The position numbers and the translations under genes were made by a program. From Liolophura sinensis (Eukaryota; Mollusca; Polyplacophora; Chitonida; Chitonidae): a stretch of DNA of 64,000 nt. The notes beneath the pieces were generated by a model, which saw nothing but the letters and a program-made list of their open reading frames with translations, was not told the origin of the DNA and searched no databases. Shown piece by piece: positions 24,691 through 35,419 of the stretch. Location: assembly GCF_032854445.1 (NCBI RefSeq), contig NC_088306.1, forward strand, positions 24,091,764-24,155,763, written 5' to 3'. Numbering within the stretch: the stretch's first letter is position 1; each line of letters begins with the position of its first letter.

Positions 24691-27600
24691 AGTATATACA
24701 TTCTCACGAAAGAACGACTCTCAACGTTCACCTTTTAAATCGATATCTTCATAAGGAGAACAGACTTTGTTAGCTCTTCAATCCAACGATATCCTGATAG
24801 TATTGATGATATCTGGCTTCAAACTGACAGAAGACGATCTAACATAAACTGTCGCCACGAGCTGTGCTGGTGGATATTAGGACAGACAGTGACAAGGATG
24901 ACCTCTTTCCCACAAGCGATTAGACAAGAACACCTTCTTGGATGCAGGGCTGATGTTAGCTGTGATGTGTCACTGTACTTTTGCAACTGATGTCTGTACG
25001 GGTCAGCAATCATATTTGGCAGCATATATGTACCACTTATAAATCTTAATGTAAAACATCATAACAAGCGTTACATGGTTTTGAGGAAATACATCTATTA
25101 TGCAAACAAACTGAGCATGCTTTTCACTCGGATTATCAAAGTCAGTGGAACGGAAGTGCCTGGAATAAACCATTGGCCAGTCGTTAACTTCGTTTTCCAC
25201 GAATGACTTACAAAGCTGCAGTATACATATCGGTCACACATGCTGCCTTCAACGAACGTTGGATTTTAATCTTAGAATTTGGAGAATTCTACACCACTGA
25301 TGTCTTTTCAATTGCAGTTCACACTACTCCATTATTTTACCTAAGTTCGCTTAAGCCGTGGTGCTGAGTGACGTCTAAGCTGTAACTACATGTATTTAAG
25401 CATTTACATGTACAGTTAGAGTTAAACCTTACACTATGTAAATTGACAAGAGACCTTGTTTCACCGGTTACGTGCAACCATTTGCAAACTACATATATGT
25501 CGTTACTGCGATGGGTTTACTCTTCATCCTGCAAGCTTTTATATCGTGAGGTTTATTGTCAACATGAACTGTGAGAGGGCAGAAATGTACAAAACTCCCT
25601 CTTTAATAGCGGAACTGAACATGCACCACCGAGTCACTTTTCGTAACCATCCCACACCCAGATCCTATTTAGCCATATCACACTGACCCGAAACTACTTT
25701 CGCCACCTCACCACCGACAAAGAGAGCATTAACTGAACCACTGATGTGCACAAGCTCTTTGTCAACTTGGAGATTTGCGATAAACTCACAAACGGTTGTT
25801 ATTTGTATGAGCATCATATCGTCTTCCTATCAGTTATTTTGTTGTTTTCGAAAGTTTCTTTTAAGTAAGATTCCTTAAATTTTACATACTTGTTGGAAGC
25901 CCATTTAAAAACAAGCACTCCAGTGTGGTAGAAACAAGATTTTTTTGTCATAACTAGCCGGCGTCATCAGACAGACAAGCCCGGCATTTGACTGCTTTCT
26001 AGACAAGGCACTTTAAAACACCGTCACATCTGGTGTCATCATAAAATGTCTACATTTTAGTTTTCTTTCGTCTGATCAAGACTGCAATAAGAGTGGTGGG
26101 ATATGATATCAGTTTCTCCTTGCTAAAAGCAAATATATTGGACAACGAGCTTTTAGTTGGATTTTGTCTCGGAAACATGTCTGCAGGCCAAGCGTCATTA
26201 ACTCAGGGATATTCTAAAAATCCATTTCTCCAGGATTATGTCGAGAACTCGTTTTGCTGATCTAGGGAATAAAATTACAATTAGCCCACATGTCTTATCG
26301 AGCGGTATACAGCTTCCTGTCTAGCTTGAGACAATCCGTTATAATGTACATGGGAAAAGTTTTTTACTGTATTTATTCTCTATAATCTTAGACTCCCAGA
26401 ACTTTAAGTGTGTCGGACGTAGCTGTTAAACTATTAGGTTAAATATGAAAGAAATCCGTATATCAAAGACAATGGAGAAAAACGCAAATAAAAATGTTCA
26501 TTCACAAAAGTAAAAAGTCTGCAATGAAACTATCATCGAATTTAAAACGTCTTCATTTTTATAAAACACTCCAAATACACAGTAGGTGAAGGTTAAATTG
26601 GTCATCAGGTAGTTCATTTGTTTCATGTTCAAAGGAGAGGGGAATTGGCCAAGAATTTATTATTTTCCAAAGTGCGGGCGCTAAAAGCATTAACTTAAGT
26701 ATTAATAGCCCAAGAAGAAAATCAAGACTATGACTGGAGAAAAAATGGCTCTATGGTGGACAAAAGAGTATCGGAACAGAACCTATGTGAGATTTTAGAA
26801 ATTCGATGTTTATGACAACTGACAGGCTTTAGGGGATGTTTCTACCAAGTATCTTGTCTGGCAACAATTTACAATTTTCGTGCTGATAACTCGTCTAATT
26901 ATCGAAGCAATCTCATGTCCTTTTTCCTATAATGTGTAAACTTAAATGGTGTTTGAAGTCACACCTTAGTCATATTAAGTGGATGGTCAGCTTTTATCAA
27001 GTAAATCTAAATCTACTCTCTAAATCGCAAAGACATGGAGACAAATTATTTGGTCTGAGTGGATGAAGGTTGACCTCGTAACGCAAGTCGCCATAGGAAA
27101 TTGGAAAGTGGACAATCGCCGGCATATATGTACAAGGTCTACTTATCTGTTAGATTTTCAAATCGCTTTCTCCTTTCAGATGGTAGCAAACTGTACATAG
27201 AGTATGTACGTACAAATGTGATCTGCTACGTTGTATTTCGATCAGTAATCACTCTCTGGGTTCTCTAATCAAGCGGCATTGCTTTCCAGCCTTACGGTTT
27301 TTTTTCTTTTCTCCTCTTTTTTTCAAACTCTTTTTACAGGCCATCCAGGGCAGACGGTTCAGGCAAGGCTATGCATTCAAGGAAACACGTACCATGTCAC
27401 AATCCAATATTAACAGGGAGAAATCGGCACGCGTGTGTGTATAGGGCGCACAAAGAGAAACGGACGCGAGTGCAAGTTTTACATCAGCTCACAAGGCACG
27501 TGCGCACTTTTTCACCTTTGGGAGCAGTATCTCGTGCCCTAACGTGCGTGTCAATTGTCTAGCGGACAAATCCTCCTATGTACAATGACGACTATACAAG

Positions 27601-28453
27601 TAGTCCTGTTTACTTGCTGATGCAGTGTAAAGGTTGGAGAGTATAACTATCCGACGTTGGTCGTTATGACCTGATATTTTCACGGTCTCCGTGACTTATA
27701 CACGGTTTCGTTTGTTTCTAAGCGTGTGTGGCAAAATTAAAAAAAGTTTTTTTGAGCTCATTTCCCAATTGTATCACACGTGGTATGATACTGATAAGAA
27801 TCGCTGGCTGTGCATGCCATAAGACATTGATGTACCGTTTGTCAACCACAATGTACGATCCAAATAAATGATCACAAGATGATATATGACTTCCAGCATA
27901 AAGAGTAAAACCAAAGCAGCGGACACAGTGTGATAGATGTACAGCATAGAGGGTAAAACCAGAGCAACGAAGACAGTGATGATAACTGGCAAATGGGCAC
28001 ACGTAACCGGTGAAATACAGTCAAATGTGTAAATTTACATCAGTTAGGGTTTTATTCTAACTGTTCATGTAAATGCGTAAATCTTAGAAAATTCCCTGCC
28101 ACCTAGCACATTGGTATAAGGAGAATTAGGTAAAAAAAAATAATGCAGAGGTGTTAATTGCAAATTATTGAATATTACTGGTCAAGACCAGTTACCAAAA
28201 CAAGTCATATTATAAAAAACAGATGACCATTTTCTATGGTATCGGAAATACTTAATGAATTGTTTAACCCTTCACATTTAATCAATATCCAAATTATATA
28301 CTATGCTAGACTGCAGGTTGTCGTGTCTAGGATTTCAGGATAATTATCATTGTCTAAAGTATCCTTATTGTTGAAGAGAAGGCATGACAGGAATCTCCTG
28401 TATCTAATCCCATTGATGGTTGCGTACGACTAACAGGAATTCTGGTAGTGATT

Positions 28454-28690
28454 CATTTATTTATTTGATTGGTGTTTTACGCCGTGTTCAAACATATTTC
28501 CTTTATACGACAGTGGCCAGCATTGTGGTGTGATGAAACCGGGCTAAGCCTGGAGGAAAACCCACGATTATCCACAGGAGGCTGGTAGACCTTCCCACGT
28601 ACGACATGAGCTTGACTTGAACTCACATCGACCGCACTGGTGAGAGTCTTCTGTGTCAGTGCGCAGTGCTGGCGTGCTAACCTAGGCTGC
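28454..28690 (-). mobile_element. SINE family A, nearly complete, diverged
   Basis: TTTATTTATTTGATTGGTGT to the head remnant GCGCAGTGCTGGCGTGCTAA; lies just right of duplication copy B. Confidence 0.8.
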
Positions 28691-28699
28691 CGATGTTTA

Positions 28700-29955
28700 T
28701 GCGAGATTGACTGAGTAATGAAAACGAGTGTATAAGAAACCTATAGTTTACCGGTATTTGCACTTACCAAAATGAAAGAGACATCTTTTCTCTCATTCAC
28801 TGGGTTCATCCCTCACACGTTTTAAAATCCAGTTAAAAACATGTGCGTGTGGCGTAGCTTGTACATTGGGATTGAAAAGAAATCAACACATACTTACCAC
28901 GTGTTTTAAAGGCAGACGGATGCCTAAATGAGGGCGGGTGAGCGGATATAGGTCAATTTGGCGAAGACTTTCATTTCATCAAATCTACGTTGAACACTTT
29001 ACCAAATAATCTCATCTTTCTTGAACGCTTTCAGCAGATCGGTAAATCTGTTCGCGATGCCATAATACTTGGAAATGTTGCCCCCTTTCGCGAATAAAAA
29101 AAATATAAAATGCATTTGGCAGTCCAGTCCATACTATCTATCTGTATACGTTTGAAACCAGGCGGCTCAGTATATCAGTTACAAGTAACTGAATTACTGT
29201 GACTATTTATCAGGTAACTGGAATTCTTATTAGAACAGTTATTAGAACAATAAACTGATGTCAGGCGATGTACTCATGTGCGAACAAGTGACAAATGTCT
29301 GTATAACGTTTCAAGTTACTATTGAAGCAAGTTTACAACGATCTGATTATTGCAAATTTCTCCACAGAGGTTTTCTGCGTGACAAACAGAAAACAAAAAC
29401 GTGGAACAGTTTATATTGTAATTATGCGACGGGCCACACAGATGTACATCAGTGTGTTGATTTTCATTAGAGGGTCTCTCCAAATGTAATTTGTGCATAA
29501 ATATTTTTTTATTTCATGTCCTTTAATGTACAGTTGATGAAAAATTACGTGTGCAAAAGCTGGTCAAGAGTAATATTACACATTGGCTCCACGTATACAG
29601 ACTTTACTGAGGTTTTCTACATGACAGATCAGGCAGTTAACAATTGGAAATTAAATGTATACTGTAGCCTTTATCACATTTGCCTTGAATTATTTTTCAC
29701 CTGCTAAGTTTTGGCATTAATAAGCGGTGGCGGTTTATGCAGTCTTGCGCTCGTTGAAGACTACTTCCATGTCGCCTGTCTGGCTCGTTAGTAATTTGAC
29801 AAAGGTCGGTGGTTTAACTTGGGCGCTCCCGAAGGAAAAGAGTCAAGTGAAATACAATGTTTCTGTAATCCAGCGTCATGTCATACATAATGATCTGCAG
29901 CCCTTCAGTTTTGAGGTAGCTTAAGGACTGAGCAATCACGTTCTTCTTCCAAGTG
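28700..29955. other. Non-coding stretch, nothing recognised
   Basis: AT-rich; short open frames only, none with domain or splice support. Confidence 0.45.
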
Positions 29956-29961
29956 CTTTGG

Positions 29962-30191
29962 TGGGCCCTATGGCTCAGTTAATTAGCGCGCTAGCGCAGC
30001 GTAACGACTCAGGAGCCTCTCACCAATGCGGTCGCTGTGAGTTCATGTCCAGCTCATGTTGCTGGGAAGATTTGTCACCAACCTGCGGGTGGTCGTGGGT
30101 TTTCCTCAAGCTCTCCCACCATAATAATGACCGCCGTCGTATAAGTGAAATATTCTTGAGTACGGCGTAAAACACCAATCAAATAAATAAA
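29962..30191 (+). mobile_element. SINE family A, full length with internal deletion
   Basis: GGGCCCTATGGCTCAGTTAA head, GTCGCTGTGAGTTCATGTCC B-box region, ending in AACACCAATCAAATAAATAA. About 35 bp of the middle are missing. Confidence 0.88.
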
Positions 30192-30199
30192 TTCCAAGG

Positions 30200-31220
30200 T
30201 CTTTGTTGACTCTATAATGTGCTTCATAAACTCATGTTGATTGTGACGTAATCATTTTCATAGTGCTAAAAGGCAATATGCAATGCTTTATTTAATTAGA
30301 ATTATCCTATGGTAAAATGAACCCCATTTTTGTGGCAAATGGCCTCGACGTGCTGACGACAGCACAGGAGGAAAGAGTGCAAGTTAAATGAATGTAAGAG
30401 TACAAAGCACAGTTTAACAAAGTGGCAGAACACTTTTTTTCTCGCAAATTTTGTGCGCCATAATTACCGTAGCAATGCCCTATATGTGCGATTATCCTAC
30501 ATATATAATATCTTTGTGAGACTGGACCCAAGTATGTGTTCTGAAAAAAAGTTAACTTGGTCATATCTCGGTTGATCTGCTTCGTTACAAATGCGTAAAA
30601 CGTAATGCGCATGATTCCATGTTATACGTATTATACATTGTATGAAGAATTGCCGTTTCGAGAGTTGAGGTCTGCCGATCACCCATTCCTTGTGATATGT
30701 TAAACATCCGCTTTAATTCGTGGTGTGACAACGGGAGTCACGTAAAGCAGTGCTAAACGTCACCGTAAACACATCTTTGAAACCGTGTTATTTGTTAAAC
30801 ACTTACATAGGCACATTGACAGGTACAGTGTTCGCTATGACGAAATGACCGCTTTTTTTCTGCTAAAAGAGAAGATAAGAGGTTGTCAAACAATCCATTA
30901 GTTGTATGTTGTCGTTGCGGTATTCTATGGGATGTACTTTCCCTCAGGTTGCCTTGCTCCTGCAGGTCGGCGTTAGCAAGTCTGTCTGCTCTACGTTTAT
31001 CTGTACCTATTCCGCGAGAACTCACGCTTGCTGGATTACTAACGTATGCTGTGTGGTAGTATATAGTAACGTCAGCGTCATTTCCTCAGGGATATTTATT
31101 ATTCTATATAATTATATTCTCCAACGTTGGTGACTCTGAAATGGCTTTATGAGGAAGACATCTCGTTCTGGCGAAGTCTAGGTCCTGGTAAAGACATTCT
31201 TCCAGCCTAATTCTTCATTA
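30200..31220. other. Region upstream of the GPCR gene
   Basis: No gene or repeat was recognised. It should contain the GPCR promoter and 5' UTR, but no motif is clear enough to name. Confidence 0.4.
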
Positions 31221-31227
31221 CCTCATC

Positions 31228-32178
31228 ATGAGCTGCTGGGACTGCATAGTCACAGTGTGTGTCCTCTTGTCTTTGTTTGGAGGTGTGTGTAACTTGAGTT
31301 TCATCTTAACGATAATCAAGCATCGGGATCTCCAAACAACGCCAAACAAGATACTGTTGTCTCTGGCGGTCAGCGATTTTCTAGTCTCCATATTAGTGTA
31401 CCCTTTAAGTCTTGGCAACAAAAAAAGACTATTCGCAGATTATTACCTCTGCGTTGTGGGCCACAGTTTAGTCATCGGCCTCTCCTCAGTGACCGCACTG
31501 CACCTGTTAACCGTCTCCGTGGAGCGCCATATCGCAATCGTGTACCCTCTGAGACACGTTCGCTGGGTGACGGAATCGAGACTACGACTCGCCATATTGG
31601 CCTGTTGGGGAATACCCCTGGTTTTGGCCACCTTGCCGATAATCGGTTGGCGAGAACCACATTGGAACCAGATTCGGAATAACACCTCAACTGTCGTCCC
31701 TCCATGCAACGCGTTTAGGGTGTTACCATGCAGTTACATGTGCTTCGTCATGGCTTTACTTCTGGTCATTTCATTGTTCATACCAGCTTTGTATGTGCGT
31801 ATATTTACCGAACTTCGCATCCAGATGAAGAAAATCAGACCGAAAAAAAGCACGGGGACGTTCGACAGGACGGATAAGTTGACTTCTAGTGGCGACATGA
31901 AGGGTGTCATTGTGATATTTGTGACCGTTGGACTTTTCGTTGTCACCATGTCCCCTCTTGTCTTGACTGTTTACATAACCTGTTCAGGTTTGGAAGTTCC
32001 AGTAGAAGGCTGGTTTGGAATAATGTTTCTGGCGTTTTCAAACTCACTGCTAAATCCACTCATTTACGGACTCGGGAACAAAACCATTCGTCAAAAGTTC
32101 GTCTCGTGCATATGCGCCACCAAGGCAAACGCTACGAAAGCGCACGCGCGGCAAATCGCTATCGTCCCAAAGGAATAG
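31228..32178 (+). CDS. Class A GPCR, adenosine-receptor-like, single exon, 316 aa
   Basis: Seven hydrophobic helices are visible at about 5-30, 40-61, 74-96, 119-140, 169-190, 225-252 and 259-281. Class A marks: Asn22 in TM1, LAVSD in TM2, Cys75 at the top of TM3, ERH (99-101) in place of DRY followed by IAIVYPLRH, Trp127 in TM4, and NPLIY (276-280) in TM7, then RQKF and CIC (possible palmitoylation). TM6 has no CWxP motif (TMSPLVL instead). By eye the TM3-TM5 region (CW, PIIGW, YVRIF-x-ELR-x-QMK) and TM7 (SNSLLNPLIY) look most like adenosine/MECA-type receptors. Ligand unknown. The N-terminus is very short. An in-frame stop lies upstream, so the ORF appears complete; AATAAA follows at 32454. 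Confidence 0.9.
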   Translation: MSCWDCIVTVCVLLSLFGGVCNLSFILTIIKHRDLQTTPNKILLSLAVSDFLVSILVYPLSLGNKKRLFADYYLCVVGHSLVIGLSSVTALHLLTVSVERHIAIVYPLRHVRWVTESRLRLAILACWGIPLVLATLPIIGWREPHWNQIRNNTSTVVPPCNAFRVLPCSYMCFVMALLLVISLFIPALYVRIFTELRIQMKKIRPKKSTGTFDRTDKLTSSGDMKGVIVIFVTVGLFVVTMSPLVLTVYITCSGLEVPVEGWFGIMFLAFSNSLLNPLIYGLGNKTIRQKFVSCICATKANATKAHARQIAIVPKE

Positions 32179-32453
32179 GTAACCCAAACGTTCAGGAAGT
32201 TACTGAGAGCTGTTTGCCTTTATCCCTCCTACAGGTAAAACTGATTTGCAAAACCCTTGAAAAAGAGGAATATTTTTTGCAGAATAGATTTGTGCCGAGA
32301 GCAATGACTAACATCCAAATGTCACATGTCAAATCTGTTATGTGTTGTATTATCGGAGTGTTCTATACTAGTATATGTGTGGCTTTTGTACACTGTGCCA
32401 GACTGATTGATTTTTGCCAAACAACAGTACATTCTGTTCCTAGTTTTTATTTT

Positions 32454-32459
32454 AATAAA
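32454..32459 (+). promoter_or_regulatory. Poly(A) signal AATAAA after the GPCR gene
   Basis: AATAAA lies about 275 nt after the GPCR stop codon, a plausible 3' UTR end. Confidence 0.4.
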
Positions 32460-33018
32460 TTGAGAACCAGATAGCCAGATTTTCAAATCCGCTGTTATGC
32501 CCTCTACATAGTTTCTTTTTACTATTCCTTAATATCTCGATAGATATATACCCCTATGGCGTCTTAATTTAAGATTTATTATGGACTTATGCTGTACCTA
32601 TTTGTTCATTAAATAGCTGGAACCATTTGCGAGAACACTTCAAAACACTTGCAACCATTTGAATTATTAGATCCTACAAAAAACACATAGGTGATATTTT
32701 ACAAGATAAATCTAAATTAGTTCGAATTAGGATAATTCATGAGGTTCACCGTCAGCTAAGGCCTAATTACACAATGAAAATGTCAAGATATCAGAAATCA
32801 CAGACAAAATGCCAATCTGATTCAGCGATGAACCTATTTCACACCTGAACATTCGTCTTAACACCCTGTGCCACCTATGTATTTCTAGTTAGGAAGAGTG
32901 TATTAAACCAATGTAAAATGCTTTGTTGGGTACTAAGCAACTAAATAAAGATGCAACCATTTTCATTTATGCTAATTCTTTGCATACGGCTTCGTTTTCT
33001 TTATACTTAGTATTTGTT

Positions 33019-33282
33019 ACGAGGCCTTCGTGGCTCAGTTGATAGCGCGCCATGACAGCGTAATGACCCAGGAGCCTCTCACCAATGCGATCACACTGGC
33101 TTTCTCTCTTGCCGTACGTGGGAAGGTTTTGCAGCAACCTGCGGGTGGTCGTGGGTTTCCCCCGGGCTCTGGCCGGTTTCCTCCCACCATAAAATAACAG
33201 TGTACATAACGCTGGCCGCCGTCGTATGACTGAAATATTCTTGAGTACGGCGTAAAACACCAATCAATTCAATAAATAAATA
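33019..33282 (+). mobile_element. SINE family A, full length
   Basis: GAGGCCTTCGTGGCTCAGTT head through CAACCTGCGGGTGGTCGTGG to the AATAAATAAATA tail. Confidence 0.9.
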
Positions 33283-33842
33283 GTAATTGTTACTATATAT
33301 TCAGTGCACAAAAAGGAAACATTTAATTTTGACAAAGAACGAGGACAGAATATTGTATCTTAACTTTCTTTGAAATTTTAGCGACAGATATTCTGATCGG
33401 AATGAAGCTATAAAACTTCATGAAACAATTGATGTATCCCACCGTTTACTGTGACGCGCTTTCAACACTCATATCATGAGCAGTTTTTCTCAAGAAACTT
33501 CATTGAAAAACTTGAGAACGGTTCTTTTACGACGTTAGAAAAGCTCCTCGTAGTAAAAGATTTTTACGTGGAGATGCTCGGGTGTTCGACCTTGCTATAT
33601 TCATGTTTTACTTGTTTGCCTATTCATTTATAAGTCATAATGCGATTCTCATTCAGATACAAACCAAAAATTTAGCAAAATGATTTCTCACGTCATAACA
33701 AGGAACGCATTGGGGGAGGCCTATTGTATCATCAGACCACCCATTTCCGGTTTTTGATGTTTCTGTGAACATTTACATGGATATTAGGTGGTAGTTTGGT
33801 TGATTAACACACTTTGTATGTAAATATTTTTTTGCAAAATCC

Positions 33843-33880
33843 ATTTCACTTACACGATGGCGGTCAGTTTTATGGCTGGG
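33843..33880 (-). mobile_element. SINE family A, small fragment
   Basis: CATTTCACTTACACGATGGC and GGTCAGTTTTATGG match the family body; only about 40 bp remain. Confidence 0.45.
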
Positions 33881-34123
33881 TACACTTATCTAAGTGCGCT
33901 TCATGGAACCGGATCCCAAATCTCTCACGCTCTATTTCCTAATTGATTCACCAGGGGTTAGGCCGTGTATTCGTCGTGTTGAATAAGATTTCAACTTTAA
34001 ATGTGTGACTACAGCTGAAATCAAACCGCAACTGAGATGCATGTTTTGAGTAACACCATTTTATAATTAAAACTAAGACCATACACTACACTGTACTGAT
34101 GAAATATATATGACTTTCTGTTA

Positions 34124-34365
34124 TTTATTTACTTATTAATTTAACTGATTGGTGTTTTACGCCGTACTCAAGAATATTTCACTTATACGACGGCGGTCAG
34201 CGTTATGGTGGGAGGAAACCTGGCAGAGCCCTGGGGAAACCCACGACCATCCGCAGGTTGGTGCCAAACCTTCCCACGTACGGCCGGAGAGGAAGCCAGG
34301 CTAAGCTGGACTTGAAATCACAGCGTGGTGGGAGACTCCTGGTTCATTACCTTGCGCTACCGCGC
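34124..34365 (-). mobile_element. SINE family A with 12-bp target-site duplication
   Basis: GACTTTCTGTTA occurs at 34112-34123 and 34366-34377 on either side. The body is nearly complete and stops within the head (GCGCTACCGCGC). Confidence 0.9.
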
Positions 34366-34419
34366 GACTTTCTGTTAAATTTAACAGATAATTTTTGACA
34401 GTATTTGTTTGCTGTCTCA

Positions 34420-34480
34420 GCTGGGTTTAACGTCATACTCAAAAACAATTAATTTATATGACGACGACCCAGTACATGGA
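34420..34480 (-). mobile_element. SINE family B tail fragment
   Basis: GGGTTTAACGTCATACTCAA and TATATGACGACGA match the reverse of the family B 3' end. Confidence 0.45.
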
Positions 34481-35295
34481 TGTTGTACATTAGCCCCCGA
34501 TGGTTTGACGTCTCAGAGCGCACCTCATAAGTTCGACAGTAACCAAACATTTCTAAAATGTGATGAATTCTGGAGGCATAAGAATGGATCTGTAACACTC
34601 TTATAGCAGATGAATACATCAGACACAAACACATCACGAATTTTGGCAGGTTACCAGTTCGAAGCGCTTTTATATGTTTAATCTGAATTACGAATGAAGT
34701 ACACGTTAAGAATGCTAAATATCTAATCTTAAATGAACAATATGCAATTGATTCTAACCTCCAAAAAACATCTGGTCTCTGCGATATTACCTCATTTCAG
34801 TTAACATTCAATCACAATTTTGCATTAAATTGCCTTTTACGCGCTGAGAGGGAATGCTCGGGAACCACATAGAAGTGACAGAGACTATTAGTCCATAGGA
34901 GAAAACGAAGCTGATGATAAGCGTGAGATGAATTTCATTAACAATCTTCGCAACCATCCAATCCGGTTTAATCTGCCCTATCGTGGATGGTATCACCCTG
35001 ATGTATAATTAGTTGTAACTTGTCATAATAAAGATGTAAATTAGTACGGTCAAATATAAGGTCACAATACGCGATTAAATACCGGAGCCTATAGCCCATT
35101 GCACAAAGTAATTATCAAAATTTAAAATGAATTATATAGCCTATTTGTGGACCTTACAAAATATAATTTCGACCGCATACATTATGTATTCAGACAAATT
35201 TGGCAGAATTTGGAATTTCGATACCGAAGCGTAACCGGAGGGCCATCGAGACCCACTTACAAGTTGATTTTAATATACAGATAGAGTTAACTTGG

Positions 35296-35416
35296 TAAAA
35301 CGTCATGTTTTGAGATGATGTAAGAAAATGCCAAATGGGTAAAACGTGACACGTGATGTAAGAAAAAGCCAAATGGGTAAAACCTGACACGTGATACAGC
35401 AAAAAGCCAAATGGTG
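35296..35416. repeat. Tandem repeat, ~40 bp x 3, with CACGTG
   Basis: Units of AAATGGGTAAAACGTGACAC followed by GTGATGTAAGAAAAAGCC; two units contain a CACGTG palindrome. Confidence 0.75.
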
Positions 35417-35419
35417 TCA

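Larger units (their letters stand above)
21960..28400. repeat. Segmental duplication copy B
   Basis: Direct, adjacent counterpart of copy A. It has its own differences: unrelated sequence at 22801-23235, and an insert at about 23880-24900 that includes a complete SINE family B. Many small indels show that the duplication is old. Confidence 0.85.

Noticed and set aside
32106-32474. 122-codon + strand frame overlapping the GPCR end
   Set aside because: It is an out-of-frame shadow of the GPCR C-terminus running into its 3' UTR.
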